Shown here in pieces: positions 1 through 6,801 of a stretch of 32,557 nucleotides of DNA. The stretch is from a bacterium (GTDB lineage Bacteria; Eisenbacteria; RBG-16-71-46; CAIMUX01), in NCBI GenBank assembly GCA_030431975.1, contig JAUIHP010000037.1, positions 1-32,557 of the forward strand, written 5' to 3'. The position numbers were made by a program, and so were the translations under genes. The notes beneath the pieces were generated by a model. It was not told where the DNA came from. It saw only the letters and a list, made by a program, of their open reading frames with translations, and did not search any database. Each line of letters begins with the position of its first letter. Position 1 is the first letter of the stretch.

Positions 1-1067
1 TCGTGCTGAGTGCGGAGCCTCACGGCGTCGATTTCTTTCTGCTTTCGCGCAGCCCGCGCCGTGGCCGCTTCGACTCCTCCCGCATGACTGTTCCAGAGCG
101 GAATCGGCAACGAGAGGTGTACGCCCAGGTTCAGTTCGGTGCTCAGGCCTTCGGGTACATCCTCATCGCGGGAGAACCCAAAGCGGAAACCCGCTTCAAG
201 GTCGGCCAGACGCTCGGCACGTTCCAGTTCGATGTCCAGCTCCGCGGATTCCGCCTCGAGCCTTGCCAAGACCAACTCGGGACGCGCGTTCACTTCCATT
301 TCTTCTTTTTCGGGGATTTCTGGGACCGGCAACGCACCCAGTGCATTCAGATCCTCGAACGGCCCCAGGCCCAACAGTGGCTTGAGCCGGCCGGACGCAG
401 CCACCTCGCTTGCGTGGAGCTGGCCCACCTCATTGGAGAGCCGCGCTGCCTCCAGGCGAGCCTGGCCCGCGTCCAGAGAAGAGATCTCCCCACGTTGCGC
501 GGCGTCCGCGACGAAGTCGGCCAGTTGCGACGACACTTCCGCCTGTTGTGTTCGGAGTTCCGCCTGCTGTCGAAATGCAAGCAGGTCAACCAAGGCCGTC
601 CGAGCTTCCGCGACCAGAAGACGCTCCGCCTCTGCGATCTCTGCTTCAGCCTTGTCCACGTCCAACCCAGTGATCTCACGTTCCAGACGAAGACGACTCG
701 TGATCGGAAAGCTCTGGGTGAATCCGAACGTCGTCGCGCCTTCGTTGAACTCACTGTCGTTGCTTTGCAGATCGAGTTCCAGTCTCGGGTTTGGGCGTAG
801 CCCGGCATGGCGGGCCAGCTCTCGCGCCTCCTCGATGCGAAGGCGCGCCGCGGCGAGTTGTGGGTTCGCTTCTCGAACACGGGCCGGGATGTTCTCCAAA
901 GAGATCAGCTCGCTCGATGCTGACGCTGACGCCGGAACCACCATCCCGAAGTTCGTTCCGAGACCCGCGAACCAGAGTCCGACATGGACAATGACGGCAA
1001 GATCCAAAGCCCCGCGGCGATATCTGGCTACCCGGCTCGTAATGGATCTGAGTTTCTGTGATCTCAC
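1..1067 (-). CDS. CzcC/CusC-like outer-membrane efflux protein (TolC family), 3' end outside window
   Basis: This is the outer-membrane channel subunit of a probable heavy-metal RND efflux pump. About 355 residues are visible and the C-terminus runs off the window. The GTG start at 1067 is followed by a basic N-terminus and a hydrophobic segment (ALDLAVIVHVGLWFAGLG, about residues 20-37), which reads as a signal peptide. TolC-family character comes from the long amphipathic helices with heptad-like Ala/Leu/Glu content (ANPQLAAARLRIEEAREL; LVLARLEAESAELDIELERA), the repeated two-half layout and the segment RPNPRLELDLQSND, which is typical of CzcC/CusC. The next gene upstream on the same strand encodes a His/Cys-rich exported protein, which supports metal efflux rather than drug efflux. 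An in-frame TAG lies about 50 bases upstream of the GTG. No clear Shine-Dalgarno was found, so the exact start is uncertain. The family call is firm; the metal substrate is unknown. Confidence 0.85.
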   Translation of the reverse strand, partial: MRSQKLRSITSRVARYRRGALDLAVIVHVGLWFAGLGTNFGMVVPASASASSELISLENIPARVREANPQLAAARLRIEEARELARHAGLRPNPRLELDLQSNDSEFNEGATTFGFTQSFPITSRLRLEREITGLDVDKAEAEIAEAERLLVAEARTALVDLLAFRQQAELRTQQAEVSSQLADFVADAAQRGEISSLDAGQARLEAARLSNEVGQLHASEVAASGRLKPLLGLGPFEDLNALGALPVPEIPEKEEMEVNARPELVLARLEAESAELDIELERAERLADLEAGFRFGFSRDEDVPEGLSTELNLGVHLSLPIPLWNSHAGGVEAATARAARKQKEIDAVRLRTQH

Positions 1068-1366
1068 GCGAAGTCGACTCCCCTGCGTTTGAGTCTCCCG
1101 GGCGTTGTCGCCCTACGCATTTCCGTCCGCAGTAACGGCGCGGTCCGCACTCACGGTCGAGCGGGGAACCTCTCGCTGCTTCTGAACCGGACTGTGGTCT
1201 GGGGGAAAAGCGCCGCTCAGATCACACCGTTTCCAGGTGCGTCTCTCCATGCTGCATCTGCGCCGACTGCTTACGACTTGCCGCTAGAAGGCCTCCTACA
1301 GGCGATCTTGGCGCGTCTCGTCAGTTCTCACACGGTAGACACTATGGAAAGTGAACGGAGCCTTCG
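1068..1366. other. Intergenic gap between the two metal-related genes, no gene seen
   Basis: About 300 bases separate the His-rich protein from the TolC-family gene on the same strand. Only short shadow frames without ribosome binding sites were found. A small hairpin (GGGCG-TTGT-CGCCC, 1099-1112) lies about 30 bases upstream of the TolC-family start. Nothing else is recognisable. Confidence 0.4.
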
Positions 1367-1861
1367 TTAGGCGATGGGAGGACGGTCCAGAAGAAAGACA
1401 GGGGACTCCAGAGGAGGTTGCCAGAGGAAACCATGACGAATCGCTCTGCCGAGAGGCGGCTCGAGCAGAGATTCCTGATCGTCGATCAGCCAGGCTGCGG
1501 AGACGGACGGGCACACGCAACGATGATGGTGATGCGCCTCATGTTCGTGCTCATGATCCCCGGACGGACAGGGGGCTGCCTCGGCGGTGCTACAGTCGAC
1601 TGCCGATCGATCCTCACAGGGGCTGGGCAACGATTCCGTCTCGCCCGTTCTGTGGGAATCCCGACAGGTGACGAGAACCGAGCGGTTGCAGTGGGCGCGC
1701 GGGCCCGATTCCGCCACCGCCACCGGTTCGCCGATCTGGCAACGCGGATCCCTGACTTCGTCGCACGCGACATCCCAAGCCTCTGCCCCAGCGAAGCTTG
1801 AGCTCGAATTGGCCAATGTCGCCATTATCAGGAGGATTTTGACAAGAATATTCATCCGCAC
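1367..1861 (-). CDS. Exported His/Cys-rich small protein, probable periplasmic metal-binding accessory
   Basis: A 164-residue protein with an N-terminal signal peptide (MRMNILVKILLIMATLANSSSSFAGA). The mature part holds nine cysteines (about residues 33, 41, 58, 66, 82, 90, 98, 115, 117) and a dense histidine patch at 103-113 (HEHEHEAHHHH) followed directly by RCVCP. Small exported proteins with such tails often precede CzcCBA- or Cus-type efflux operons and are thought to buffer or sense periplasmic metal; the TolC-family gene downstream fits that. The GTG at 1861 has AGGG eight bases upstream; an in-frame ATG lies six bases further in. No catalytic domain is recognised and the family name is not known to me. 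The role is inferred from composition and context. Confidence 0.7.
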   Translation of the reverse strand: MRMNILVKILLIMATLANSSSSFAGAEAWDVACDEVRDPRCQIGEPVAVAESGPRAHCNRSVLVTCRDSHRTGETESLPSPCEDRSAVDCSTAEAAPCPSGDHEHEHEAHHHHRCVCPSVSAAWLIDDQESLLEPPLGRAIRHGFLWQPPLESPVFLLDRPPIA

Positions 1862-1924
1862 AGTTTTAACCCTGAAGTCTTAGATCGGTTTCGTCAAGAG
1901 AATCTGAAGCCCGAACCCACCAGG

Positions 1925-1960
1925 TTCCTACACCGGGGAAACTCGAAGAAAGTGTAGGAA
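1925..1960. promoter_or_regulatory. Perfect 9-bp dyad in the divergent intergenic region
   Basis: TTCCTACAC (1925-1933) and GTGTAGGAA (1952-1960) are perfect reverse complements 18 bases apart. A third similar half-site (TGTAGGAG) lies near 1998. The region is the only upstream sequence for both the minus-strand metal genes and the plus-strand DGPF gene, so it could be an operator or an mRNA hairpin. No regulator can be named. Confidence 0.4.
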
Positions 1961-2062
1961 GGGAGTCCTATCCGGCCGCTGCCGATCGTCATCGGGATGT
2001 AGGAGTGATCAACAACGTCCGCACCCCGTGCCGGGCACCCCACAACCGAAGGAGTTTCAGAC

Positions 2063-2407
2063 ATGAGAGAGTTTCTCTTCCTCTACAAAGGCGGCGACCC
2101 GGACTGGGCCAAGAATCGGACACCTGAGGAGATTCAGGTCGAGATGGCCAAGTGGGGCGAGTGGCTCGGCAAACTGCAGGCCAACGGAAACCTCGGAACG
2201 GGAGGCGATCCGCTCGAGTACACCGGCAAGACGGTGGCCTCCGGCGGCGTCGTCACGGACTTCTCCCTGGCGGAAGTGAAGGAGCTGGTCGGCGGCTACT
2301 CGATCATCAAGGCGGAGACCATCGAGCAGGCTGCGGAGTTTGCCAAGGGCTGCCCGGCTTTGCACGACGAAAGCACTGTCGAGATCCGGCCCATCATGAA
2401 AATGTAG
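2063..2407 (+). CDS. YCII-related / DGPF-domain protein
   Basis: A 114-residue dimeric alpha/beta-barrel-type protein of the YCII/DGPF family. The N-terminus MREFLFLYKGGDPDWAKNRTPEE, the central GGVVTDFSLAEVKELVGGYSIIKAE and the ending ALHDESTVEIRPIM match the DGPF pattern: a first strand, a YSII/GYSIIKA strand and a C-terminal VEIRPI strand. The ATG has an AAGGAG site (from about 2049) at good spacing. DGPF proteins are commonly encoded beside ECF42 sigma factors, and the convergent gene at 2593-3882 is such a sigma factor. The biochemical role of the family is poorly defined; it may be a target or partner of the sigma factor. Confidence 0.9.
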   Translation: MREFLFLYKGGDPDWAKNRTPEEIQVEMAKWGEWLGKLQANGNLGTGGDPLEYTGKTVASGGVVTDFSLAEVKELVGGYSIIKAETIEQAAEFAKGCPALHDESTVEIRPIMKM

Positions 2408-2433
2408 CCGACGCTTCCACACCACAAACGAAC

Positions 2434-2460
2434 GCGAGCCCGGCACTCTATCGGGCTCGC
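2434..2460. terminator. Hairpin between convergent genes, possible terminator
   Basis: GCGAGCCCG (2434-2442) pairs perfectly with CGGGCTCGC (2452-2460) around a nine-base loop, starting 27 bases after the DGPF stop codon. There is no T-tract, so it is a candidate terminator or 3' stabilising stem rather than a textbook intrinsic terminator. Confidence 0.5.
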
Positions 2461-2472
2461 ACCTCGCAGTCT

Positions 2473-2514
2473 CGGCTGCGGCTGCGGTTGCGGTTGCGGC
2501 TGCGGCTGCGGCTT
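2473..2514. repeat. Seven-copy hexanucleotide tandem repeat (CGGYTG)
   Basis: Seven units of CGGCTG or CGGTTG (the last is CGGCTT) lie in the intergenic stretch between the convergent DGPF and sigma-factor genes. No gene with a ribosome binding site reads through it. Related short tandem repeats occur elsewhere in the window. Confidence 0.85.
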
Positions 2515-2592
2515 CCTGCGGTCCTCGCATGACTCGGATACTGGCACTGTCAGGCGGCGACCCCCGGCAGGAGCGGCGACGATCGCCCGAAA

Positions 2593-3882
2593 CTACGGCG
2601 CCTCTTCCCGTGAGGTAGTTGGACTTCCCACCAGGTTCGTGATCTGCCGCCGCAACAGCGACCGCTCATGCTCCGTCCGGGCCCCGGCCAACGCCCGCTC
2701 CGCCACCTCCCACGCGCGTGACGTCTCACCCGCACGTGCATAGAGATGAGCCAACACCGCAAGGAACGAGTGCGCAGCCGCATGCGTTTCGTGCTCGCGA
2801 CACAACTCTTCCACCGCCGGAATGGCGGCGGCCGGACCGCGGTGATATCCAACGGCCACGCACTGATTGAGCCGCGCAATGGGTGAACCCGTGACGTCGA
2901 CCAGACGCGAGTAGAGCTGCGTGATCGTGGCCCAATCCGTCTTGTTGAAACTCTCGGCTGCGCAGTGTGTCCCGGCAATGGCGGCTTCGATCCCATACCG
3001 ACCGGACGCACCCGGCGGCGCGGTGGTGACCTGGCCCAACCACCGCCGACCGTCCTCGATCCGCTCCCGGTCCCAGAGGGTTCGGTCCTGCTCATCCAGA
3101 CCGATCGGGTTCCCGAAACCGTCCACGCGACTGCGGAAGCGCGCAAAGTGAAACCTCATGAGGGCTCCCAGCCCGAAGGTATCGGCATCTGCGACGCCTC
3201 CCTCTTCCAAGAGATCACACAGACGGAGAGCTTCGCGACAGAAGTCCTCTGAGATCGCCGCGTCCGTGCTGGAGTGATATCCCTCGTTGAAGAGCAGATA
3301 GATGACGTGATGCACCGTCTGTAGAGCAGGCGGCAAACGTTCCTCATCGGGAAACTCGAAAGACAGTCCGGCCATCCGCTGCCGGGTCCGGTAGAGGCGT
3401 TTGTTGATCGTACTTTCTTCCTGCAGCAACGCCTTGGCGATTGCCGGGATGGAGAGCCCGCAGAGCGTTCGCAGGATGATCGGCAGTCGGTTCTCTTCCG
3501 CGATCTCCGGAGCGCAGCACATGAAGATCATCCGCAGCTGATCGTCACGAATGTTTCCTTCCGTGAACTGTTCGTCCACGGTCGCGGTCATCGACCACTC
3601 GCTGTCGAGCAGCTTGGTCAGATCGTCGGAAAAGGTCTTCGCACGACGCTCCCGACGGATGACGTCGATGGCCCGGTTTCGCGCGGCTGTCAGCAACCAG
3701 GCGGAAGGGTTGTCGGGAATTCCGGACTCCTGCCACGACCGGAACGCCTTGGAAAACGCCTCCTGCACGACGTCTTCGGCCAACTCATGGTTGTGGGGAC
3801 CGAAGATTCGGGTCAGGACGGAGATCAGGCGGCCGGTCTCGGTCCGGTGCAGCTGGCTGAGCGTGTCTTCCAGTGAGTTCAT
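2593..3882 (-). CDS. ECF42-type RNA polymerase sigma factor with TPR-like C-terminal extension
   Basis: An alternative sigma factor of about 429 residues, roughly twice a normal ECF sigma. Region 2 spans about residues 10-80 (ELAEDVVQEAFSKAFRSW, PSAWLLTAARNRAIDVIRRERR). Region 4 is about 110-175 (LRTLCGLSIPAIAKALLQ, followed by STINKRLYRTRQRM). The segments DDQLRMIFMCCAPEI and VIYLLFNEGYHSS are characteristic of ECF42. The long C-terminal part (SRLVDVTGSPIARLNQCVAV, AAHSFLAVLAHLYARAG) is the helical TPR-like extension known in this group, thought to replace an anti-sigma factor in control. The ATG at 3882 is preferred; an in-frame GTG at 3894 would add four residues. The facing DGPF gene is the usual genomic partner, here convergent rather than co-directional. 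Confidence 0.9.
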   Translation of the reverse strand: MNSLEDTLSQLHRTETGRLISVLTRIFGPHNHELAEDVVQEAFSKAFRSWQESGIPDNPSAWLLTAARNRAIDVIRRERRAKTFSDDLTKLLDSEWSMTATVDEQFTEGNIRDDQLRMIFMCCAPEIAEENRLPIILRTLCGLSIPAIAKALLQEESTINKRLYRTRQRMAGLSFEFPDEERLPPALQTVHHVIYLLFNEGYHSSTDAAISEDFCREALRLCDLLEEGGVADADTFGLGALMRFHFARFRSRVDGFGNPIGLDEQDRTLWDRERIEDGRRWLGQVTTAPPGASGRYGIEAAIAGTHCAAESFNKTDWATITQLYSRLVDVTGSPIARLNQCVAVGYHRGPAAAIPAVEELCREHETHAAAHSFLAVLAHLYARAGETSRAWEVAERALAGARTEHERSLLRRQITNLVGSPTTSREEAP

Positions 3883-4150
3883 CGGTAGCCCCACACTAAC
3901 CCGAAGGCGGCGAAGAGTGTTTCCCGAATTCGTCCCTCATCCGATAGAGCTCCAACGCCAAGCAAATCGCAATGGAACGAAGAACCCGGTTCAAGAAAAG
4001 CGACAAGATCCCGCCGGACGAGCATCTTTTTGCGTCCTGCACGTGACATCCCGACTCCCGATTGCGCACTTACTGTTGCAAGGCAAACGACAACGAACGA
4101 CGGGCCGTGGCGATCGGCTCCCACCGCGCGCCCAAGGGAGGTCAGCACAC

Positions 4151-4468
4151 GTGCAACCCAACACGAAACCCATCTGCCGGCCGTCATTGGTCGCCCCGTT
4201 GCGGGCCGGCGTCGTCGCAGGTGACGCCTGCTTCGGTGCGGCTCTCGGCCCCGCGCTCGGCGCCGGTCTCCGTGCGGCGTTCACCTCCCTGGTTCCAGCG
4301 GTCGTAGTCGGAGCCTTGATCGGCGTAGTCCTCGCGCCTTCTGGATGGAGGTTCGACGCCTGGCTCAACTCGCGTCGATCGCATCTGGAACGGCGAGATG
4401 GGTCCACGCACGCTAACCGTGAAATTCTTGCCGCCCGCAGGAAGCCTCGATCTTTGTTCAGATCCTAA
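4151..4468 (+). CDS. Small Gly/Ala-rich hydrophobic protein, unknown
   Basis: A GTG at 4151 is preceded by GGGAGG at good spacing (about nine bases) and opens a 105-residue frame. Residues 19-62 form an almost continuous hydrophobic, glycine-spaced stretch (AGVVAGDACFGAALGPALGA, then LVPAVVVGALIGVVLAP) resembling two glycine-zipper membrane helices, followed by a basic tail rich in Arg. It sits just upstream of the truncated hemoglobin gene in the same direction (66 bases apart). The frame stays open much further upstream, but that part overlaps the sigma-factor gene antisense and is not believed. No family recognised; it could still be a chance frame. Confidence 0.45.
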   Translation: MQPNTKPICRPSLVAPLRAGVVAGDACFGAALGPALGAGLRAAFTSLVPAVVVGALIGVVLAPSGWRFDAWLNSRRSHLERRDGSTHANREILAARRKPRSLFRS

Positions 4469-4534
4469 AGGGTCTCCCACGGGCAGCCGATTGCCAGATG
4501 AACGTTGAACGACTTTGAGCAAGGGGGAATCGTC

Positions 4535-4894
4535 ATGTCTTCACTGTATGAACGTCTTGGTGGAGAAGCCGCTGTCGACGCCGCCGTCGATGTGTTCTAT
4601 CGCAAGGTGCTGGCCGACGACCGGATCAGTCAGTATTTCGATGACGTCGACATGGATGCGCAACGCGCGAAGCAGAAGGCTTTCCTGACCTACGCTTTCG
4701 GCGGTCCGGCCCAGTACGAAGGCCGCGACATGCGCGCGGCCCACAGCAAACTGCCGGGACTCAATGAGGGCCACTTCAATGCGGTCATGGAGAACCTCGG
4801 TGCCACCCTCGAAGAACTCGGCGTATCTGCAGAACTGATCGGTGAGGCCGCGGGAATTGCGTTGTCGGTCAAGGACGACGTCCTCAACCGATAG
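4535..4894 (+). CDS. Group I truncated hemoglobin (TrHbN-like)
   Basis: A 119-residue 2-on-2 globin that binds heme and, in this family, typically reacts with O2 and NO (NO dioxygenation). Visible markers are the N-terminal SLYERLGGEAAVDAAVDVFY, tyrosine B10 (Tyr22), Phe35 in the CD region (ISQYFDDVD), the K-Q-K-AFLTYAFGGP E-helix region and the proximal heme-ligand histidine at about residue 70 (MRAAHSKL). The ATG at 4535 follows AAGGGGG (4521-4527). The next co-directional gene is a [2Fe-2S]/flavin reductase that could recycle the ferric globin. Family call is firm; the physiological ligand is inferred. Confidence 0.95.
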   Translation: MSSLYERLGGEAAVDAAVDVFYRKVLADDRISQYFDDVDMDAQRAKQKAFLTYAFGGPAQYEGRDMRAAHSKLPGLNEGHFNAVMENLGATLEELGVSAELIGEAAGIALSVKDDVLNR

Positions 4895-4914
4895 AGCGCC
4901 GCTCACGAGGCAGG

Positions 4915-4984
4915 TCAGCCTGGAGTGATTCTGAGGCGGGCCAAACTTCAACGCCAATCAGCCTGGTGATTCTGAAGATGGCCA
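4915..4984. repeat. Imperfect direct repeat between hemoglobin and reductase genes
   Basis: TCAGCCTGGAGTGATTCTGA at 4915 and TCAGCCTGGTGATTCTGA at 4958 are near-identical, each followed after a few bases by GGCCA. They are 43 bases apart, about four helical turns. A palindrome ATTGGCCAAT lies just downstream (4991-5000). They could be paired protein-binding sites or remains of a local duplication. Confidence 0.55.
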
Positions 4985-5045
4985 GCCTCCATTGGCCAAT
5001 CAACGTGGAGTCCATCTGAGGCTTAGTCACCCTGGAGTTCATCCT

Positions 5046-6062
5046 TTGACGTCGATTCGCTTTGAAGGACACCGGTATGAACTCGCCTCCGGCGAGTCCG
5101 TGCTCGAATGCCTGGAGCGCAATGGTCGGGAAACGGCCTCGCGTTGCCGGACCGGTGTCTGCCAAAGCTGTCTTCTCAAGTGTCGCTCCGGCGACATTCC
5201 CACAAAGTCGCAGCATGGATTGAAGGCCTCCTGGCTACAAGCCGGCTACTTCCTCCCCTGCGTTTGCCGGCCGGACGCTTCCGCTGCGGGAACGCTGGAC
5301 CTTGTCCGACCGGATGATGTTGGTTTGGACGTCACGAGCCGCATCGTCGCTCGACGCACCCTGGTCGACGGGATCGTCGAGGTTCACGTGGCCAAGCCGG
5401 AAGGATTCGAGTTCCTACCCGGCCAGTTCGTCCACCTCATTCGGGAGGAAGACGAACTCAGTCGGCCCTACTCCATCGCGAACCAGCCCGACGAAGACTG
5501 TTTGCGGTTTCATGTCCGGATCGTTCCCACGGGCGCGATGAGCCCGTGGCTGGCATCGGCTCCGTTGGATTCTCCTCTCCGGCTTCGGGGACCGAGTGGT
5601 GACTGCTGCTATCAAAGCGGCACGAGTCAGGAAGAGCTGTTGCTCATCGCGACCGGAACCGGCCTCGCTCCGATCTTTGGCGTGCTGGAAGCCGCGCTTC
5701 ACGCAGGGCACCAAGGGCCAATCCAGCTCTACCACGGAGCCGCGCGGCGTGGAGACCTCTACCTGAAAGAGGAACTTCAACGGCTGGAGGAGAGTCACTC
5801 CAACCTCTCGATCCATCCGTGCGTACTTCCGGACGGCGGTCGAGGAGAGATGTCTCTGACACAGATGCTGTCCGACGCGGCGCTTTCCGGGCGCACGTCC
5901 TTGAAGGGCGTGCGCGTGTATCTTGCGGGGAATCCCGACACCGTTTCCCGTCTCAAGAAGCAGGCCTATCTGGCAGGAGCGGATCTTTCCTCCATCCACG
6001 CCGACCCCTTCCTCGGTTCCGGCTCCGCTGTCACCACGCCCGTCTCCGCCACCGCGCGATAG
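5046..6062 (+). CDS. [2Fe-2S] ferredoxin-flavin-NAD(P)H oxidoreductase
   Basis: An electron-transfer flavoprotein of about 338 residues. An N-terminal plant-type [2Fe-2S] domain (residues about 1-90) carries cysteines in CRTGVCQSC (Cys34, Cys39, Cys42), with the fourth ligand probably Cys72 (GYFLPCVCRP). It is followed by a ferredoxin-reductase-type FAD domain with the flavin motif RPYSIAN and an NAD(P)-binding domain with ATGTGLAPIFGVLEAAL. The domain order (2Fe-2S first) is that of phenol hydroxylase- and methane-monooxygenase-type reductases. TTG at 5046 is chosen because GGAG lies eight bases upstream and the protein then begins exactly at the first beta strand; an in-frame TTG at 4992 would add 18 unlike residues. 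No oxygenase component is near, so the truncated hemoglobin upstream is the most likely electron acceptor; this is inference. Confidence 0.9.
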   Translation: MTSIRFEGHRYELASGESVLECLERNGRETASRCRTGVCQSCLLKCRSGDIPTKSQHGLKASWLQAGYFLPCVCRPDASAAGTLDLVRPDDVGLDVTSRIVARRTLVDGIVEVHVAKPEGFEFLPGQFVHLIREEDELSRPYSIANQPDEDCLRFHVRIVPTGAMSPWLASAPLDSPLRLRGPSGDCCYQSGTSQEELLLIATGTGLAPIFGVLEAALHAGHQGPIQLYHGAARRGDLYLKEELQRLEESHSNLSIHPCVLPDGGRGEMSLTQMLSDAALSGRTSLKGVRVYLAGNPDTVSRLKKQAYLAGADLSSIHADPFLGSGSAVTTPVSATAR

Positions 6063-6071
6063 TCGTAGTTC

Positions 6072-6158
6072 CACTTCTGGAAGTGAGTGAAGACCGTTCG
6101 CTCTGCGGGCTGCTAGACTGAGCGCATTTCTCGTCGACGAACTCGGTCGCCGCCGAGT
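6072..6158. promoter_or_regulatory. Inverted repeats between reductase and next gene
   Basis: CACTTC-TG-GAAGTG (6072-6085) follows the reductase stop codon closely, and ACTCGG-TCGCCG-CCGAGT (6141-6158) forms a short stem further on. GAGACGTCTC, a perfect palindrome, abuts the next ATG (6183-6192). A TAGACT hexamer at 6114 could be a -10 element but has no matching -35. Functions are unknown. Confidence 0.3.
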
Positions 6159-6192
6159 CGACCAAGAACACGCCCATCCAGAGAGACGTCTC

Positions 6193-6801
6193 ATGAAGTG
6201 GAAAGAAATCGACTGGGATACCGCCGAGTCGGCCCAGAGAGAAGCGGCAACCACCCTGCTGGCAGAGCTCGTGGCGGACGAAGGTTCAGACGCCCCAATG
6301 CAACCCGAAGAGTTGGCGACCGAGTTGGCGCAGGGTGCGAAGGTTCGCTTGTGGTTTGGGAAGAATTCTGCGCGACCGGGCGAACCGGATTCGGGAACAG
6401 ATGGTGCTGTACTCGACGGATTCGCCGTGCTGCGCCAGGACGGCACCGTCCGGACCGTGCTTCGCCAGGAGCATCGCGAGATGAGCATCTTCCTTCCGAT
6501 GCTTCAGTGGGCGGACGCCACGTGGTCCGAACGGGTTGGCGGCCCGCAACTCAACGAAGGCACGGCGCAGATCTCCGTCCTCGCTCAGGACGACGACATC
6601 TGCGTCCCCTACCTGCTTCTGCGTCTCGAGTTTTCCGGTGAACCGCAGGGCGCGGTGGCCAAGGGCTCGATCGTGCCGCCGGCCAGCGCGCCGGAAGGCT
6701 CAGGCACGCCACCGACCGGAACGCCAGCCGAAGACTCAAGCTCGCCGCCTCCCGGCTGGACTCGATTCCGCGGGGGCCGTGTCGACTTCCCGGTCGAATA
6801 G
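6193..6801 (+). CDS. Hypothetical acidic protein with Pro/Ser/Gly-rich tail
   Basis: A 202-residue protein without a family I recognise. It begins MKWKEIDWDTAESAQREA, is acidic through the first 130 residues with alternating hydrophobic strands (CVPYLLLRLEFSG) and has a low-complexity tail (about 155-188) rich in Pro, Ser, Thr and Gly. There is no signal peptide or membrane segment. The ATG follows GAGAGACG. Its last 66 bases overlap the end of the convergent membrane-protein gene, so the tail may be only loosely constrained. Co-directional with the reductase but 130 bases away. Confidence 0.65.
   Translation: MKWKEIDWDTAESAQREAATTLLAELVADEGSDAPMQPEELATELAQGAKVRLWFGKNSARPGEPDSGTDGAVLDGFAVLRQDGTVRTVLRQEHREMSIFLPMLQWADATWSERVGGPQLNEGTAQISVLAQDDDICVPYLLLRLEFSGEPQGAVAKGSIVPPASAPEGSGTPPTGTPAEDSSSPPPGWTRFRGGRVDFPVE

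Noticed and set aside
139-1092. Long plus-strand frame rich in Ser and Arg over the TolC-family gene
   Set aside because: It is the antisense shadow of the minus-strand gene, which has a signal peptide and clear family motifs.
1418-1801. Plus-strand 127-residue frame opposite the His-rich gene
   Set aside because: It lacks a family match, while the opposite strand gives a signal peptide and a coherent Cys/His pattern.
1880-1895. TTGACG as a -35 box for the metal operon
   Set aside because: No -10-like hexamer lies at 15-19 bases downstream on the minus strand.
2473-2514. CRISPR-like array
   Set aside because: Units are six bases without spacers; this is a simple tandem repeat.
3879-4187. 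Minus-strand 102-residue frame upstream of the sigma factor
   Set aside because: No ribosome site or recognisable domain; it overlaps the sigma-factor leader and the start of the small plus-strand gene.
5415-6488. Minus-strand 357-residue frame
   Set aside because: It covers the reductase gene antisense, with low-complexity Ser/Arg composition; the plus strand has firm [2Fe-2S], FAD and NAD motifs.
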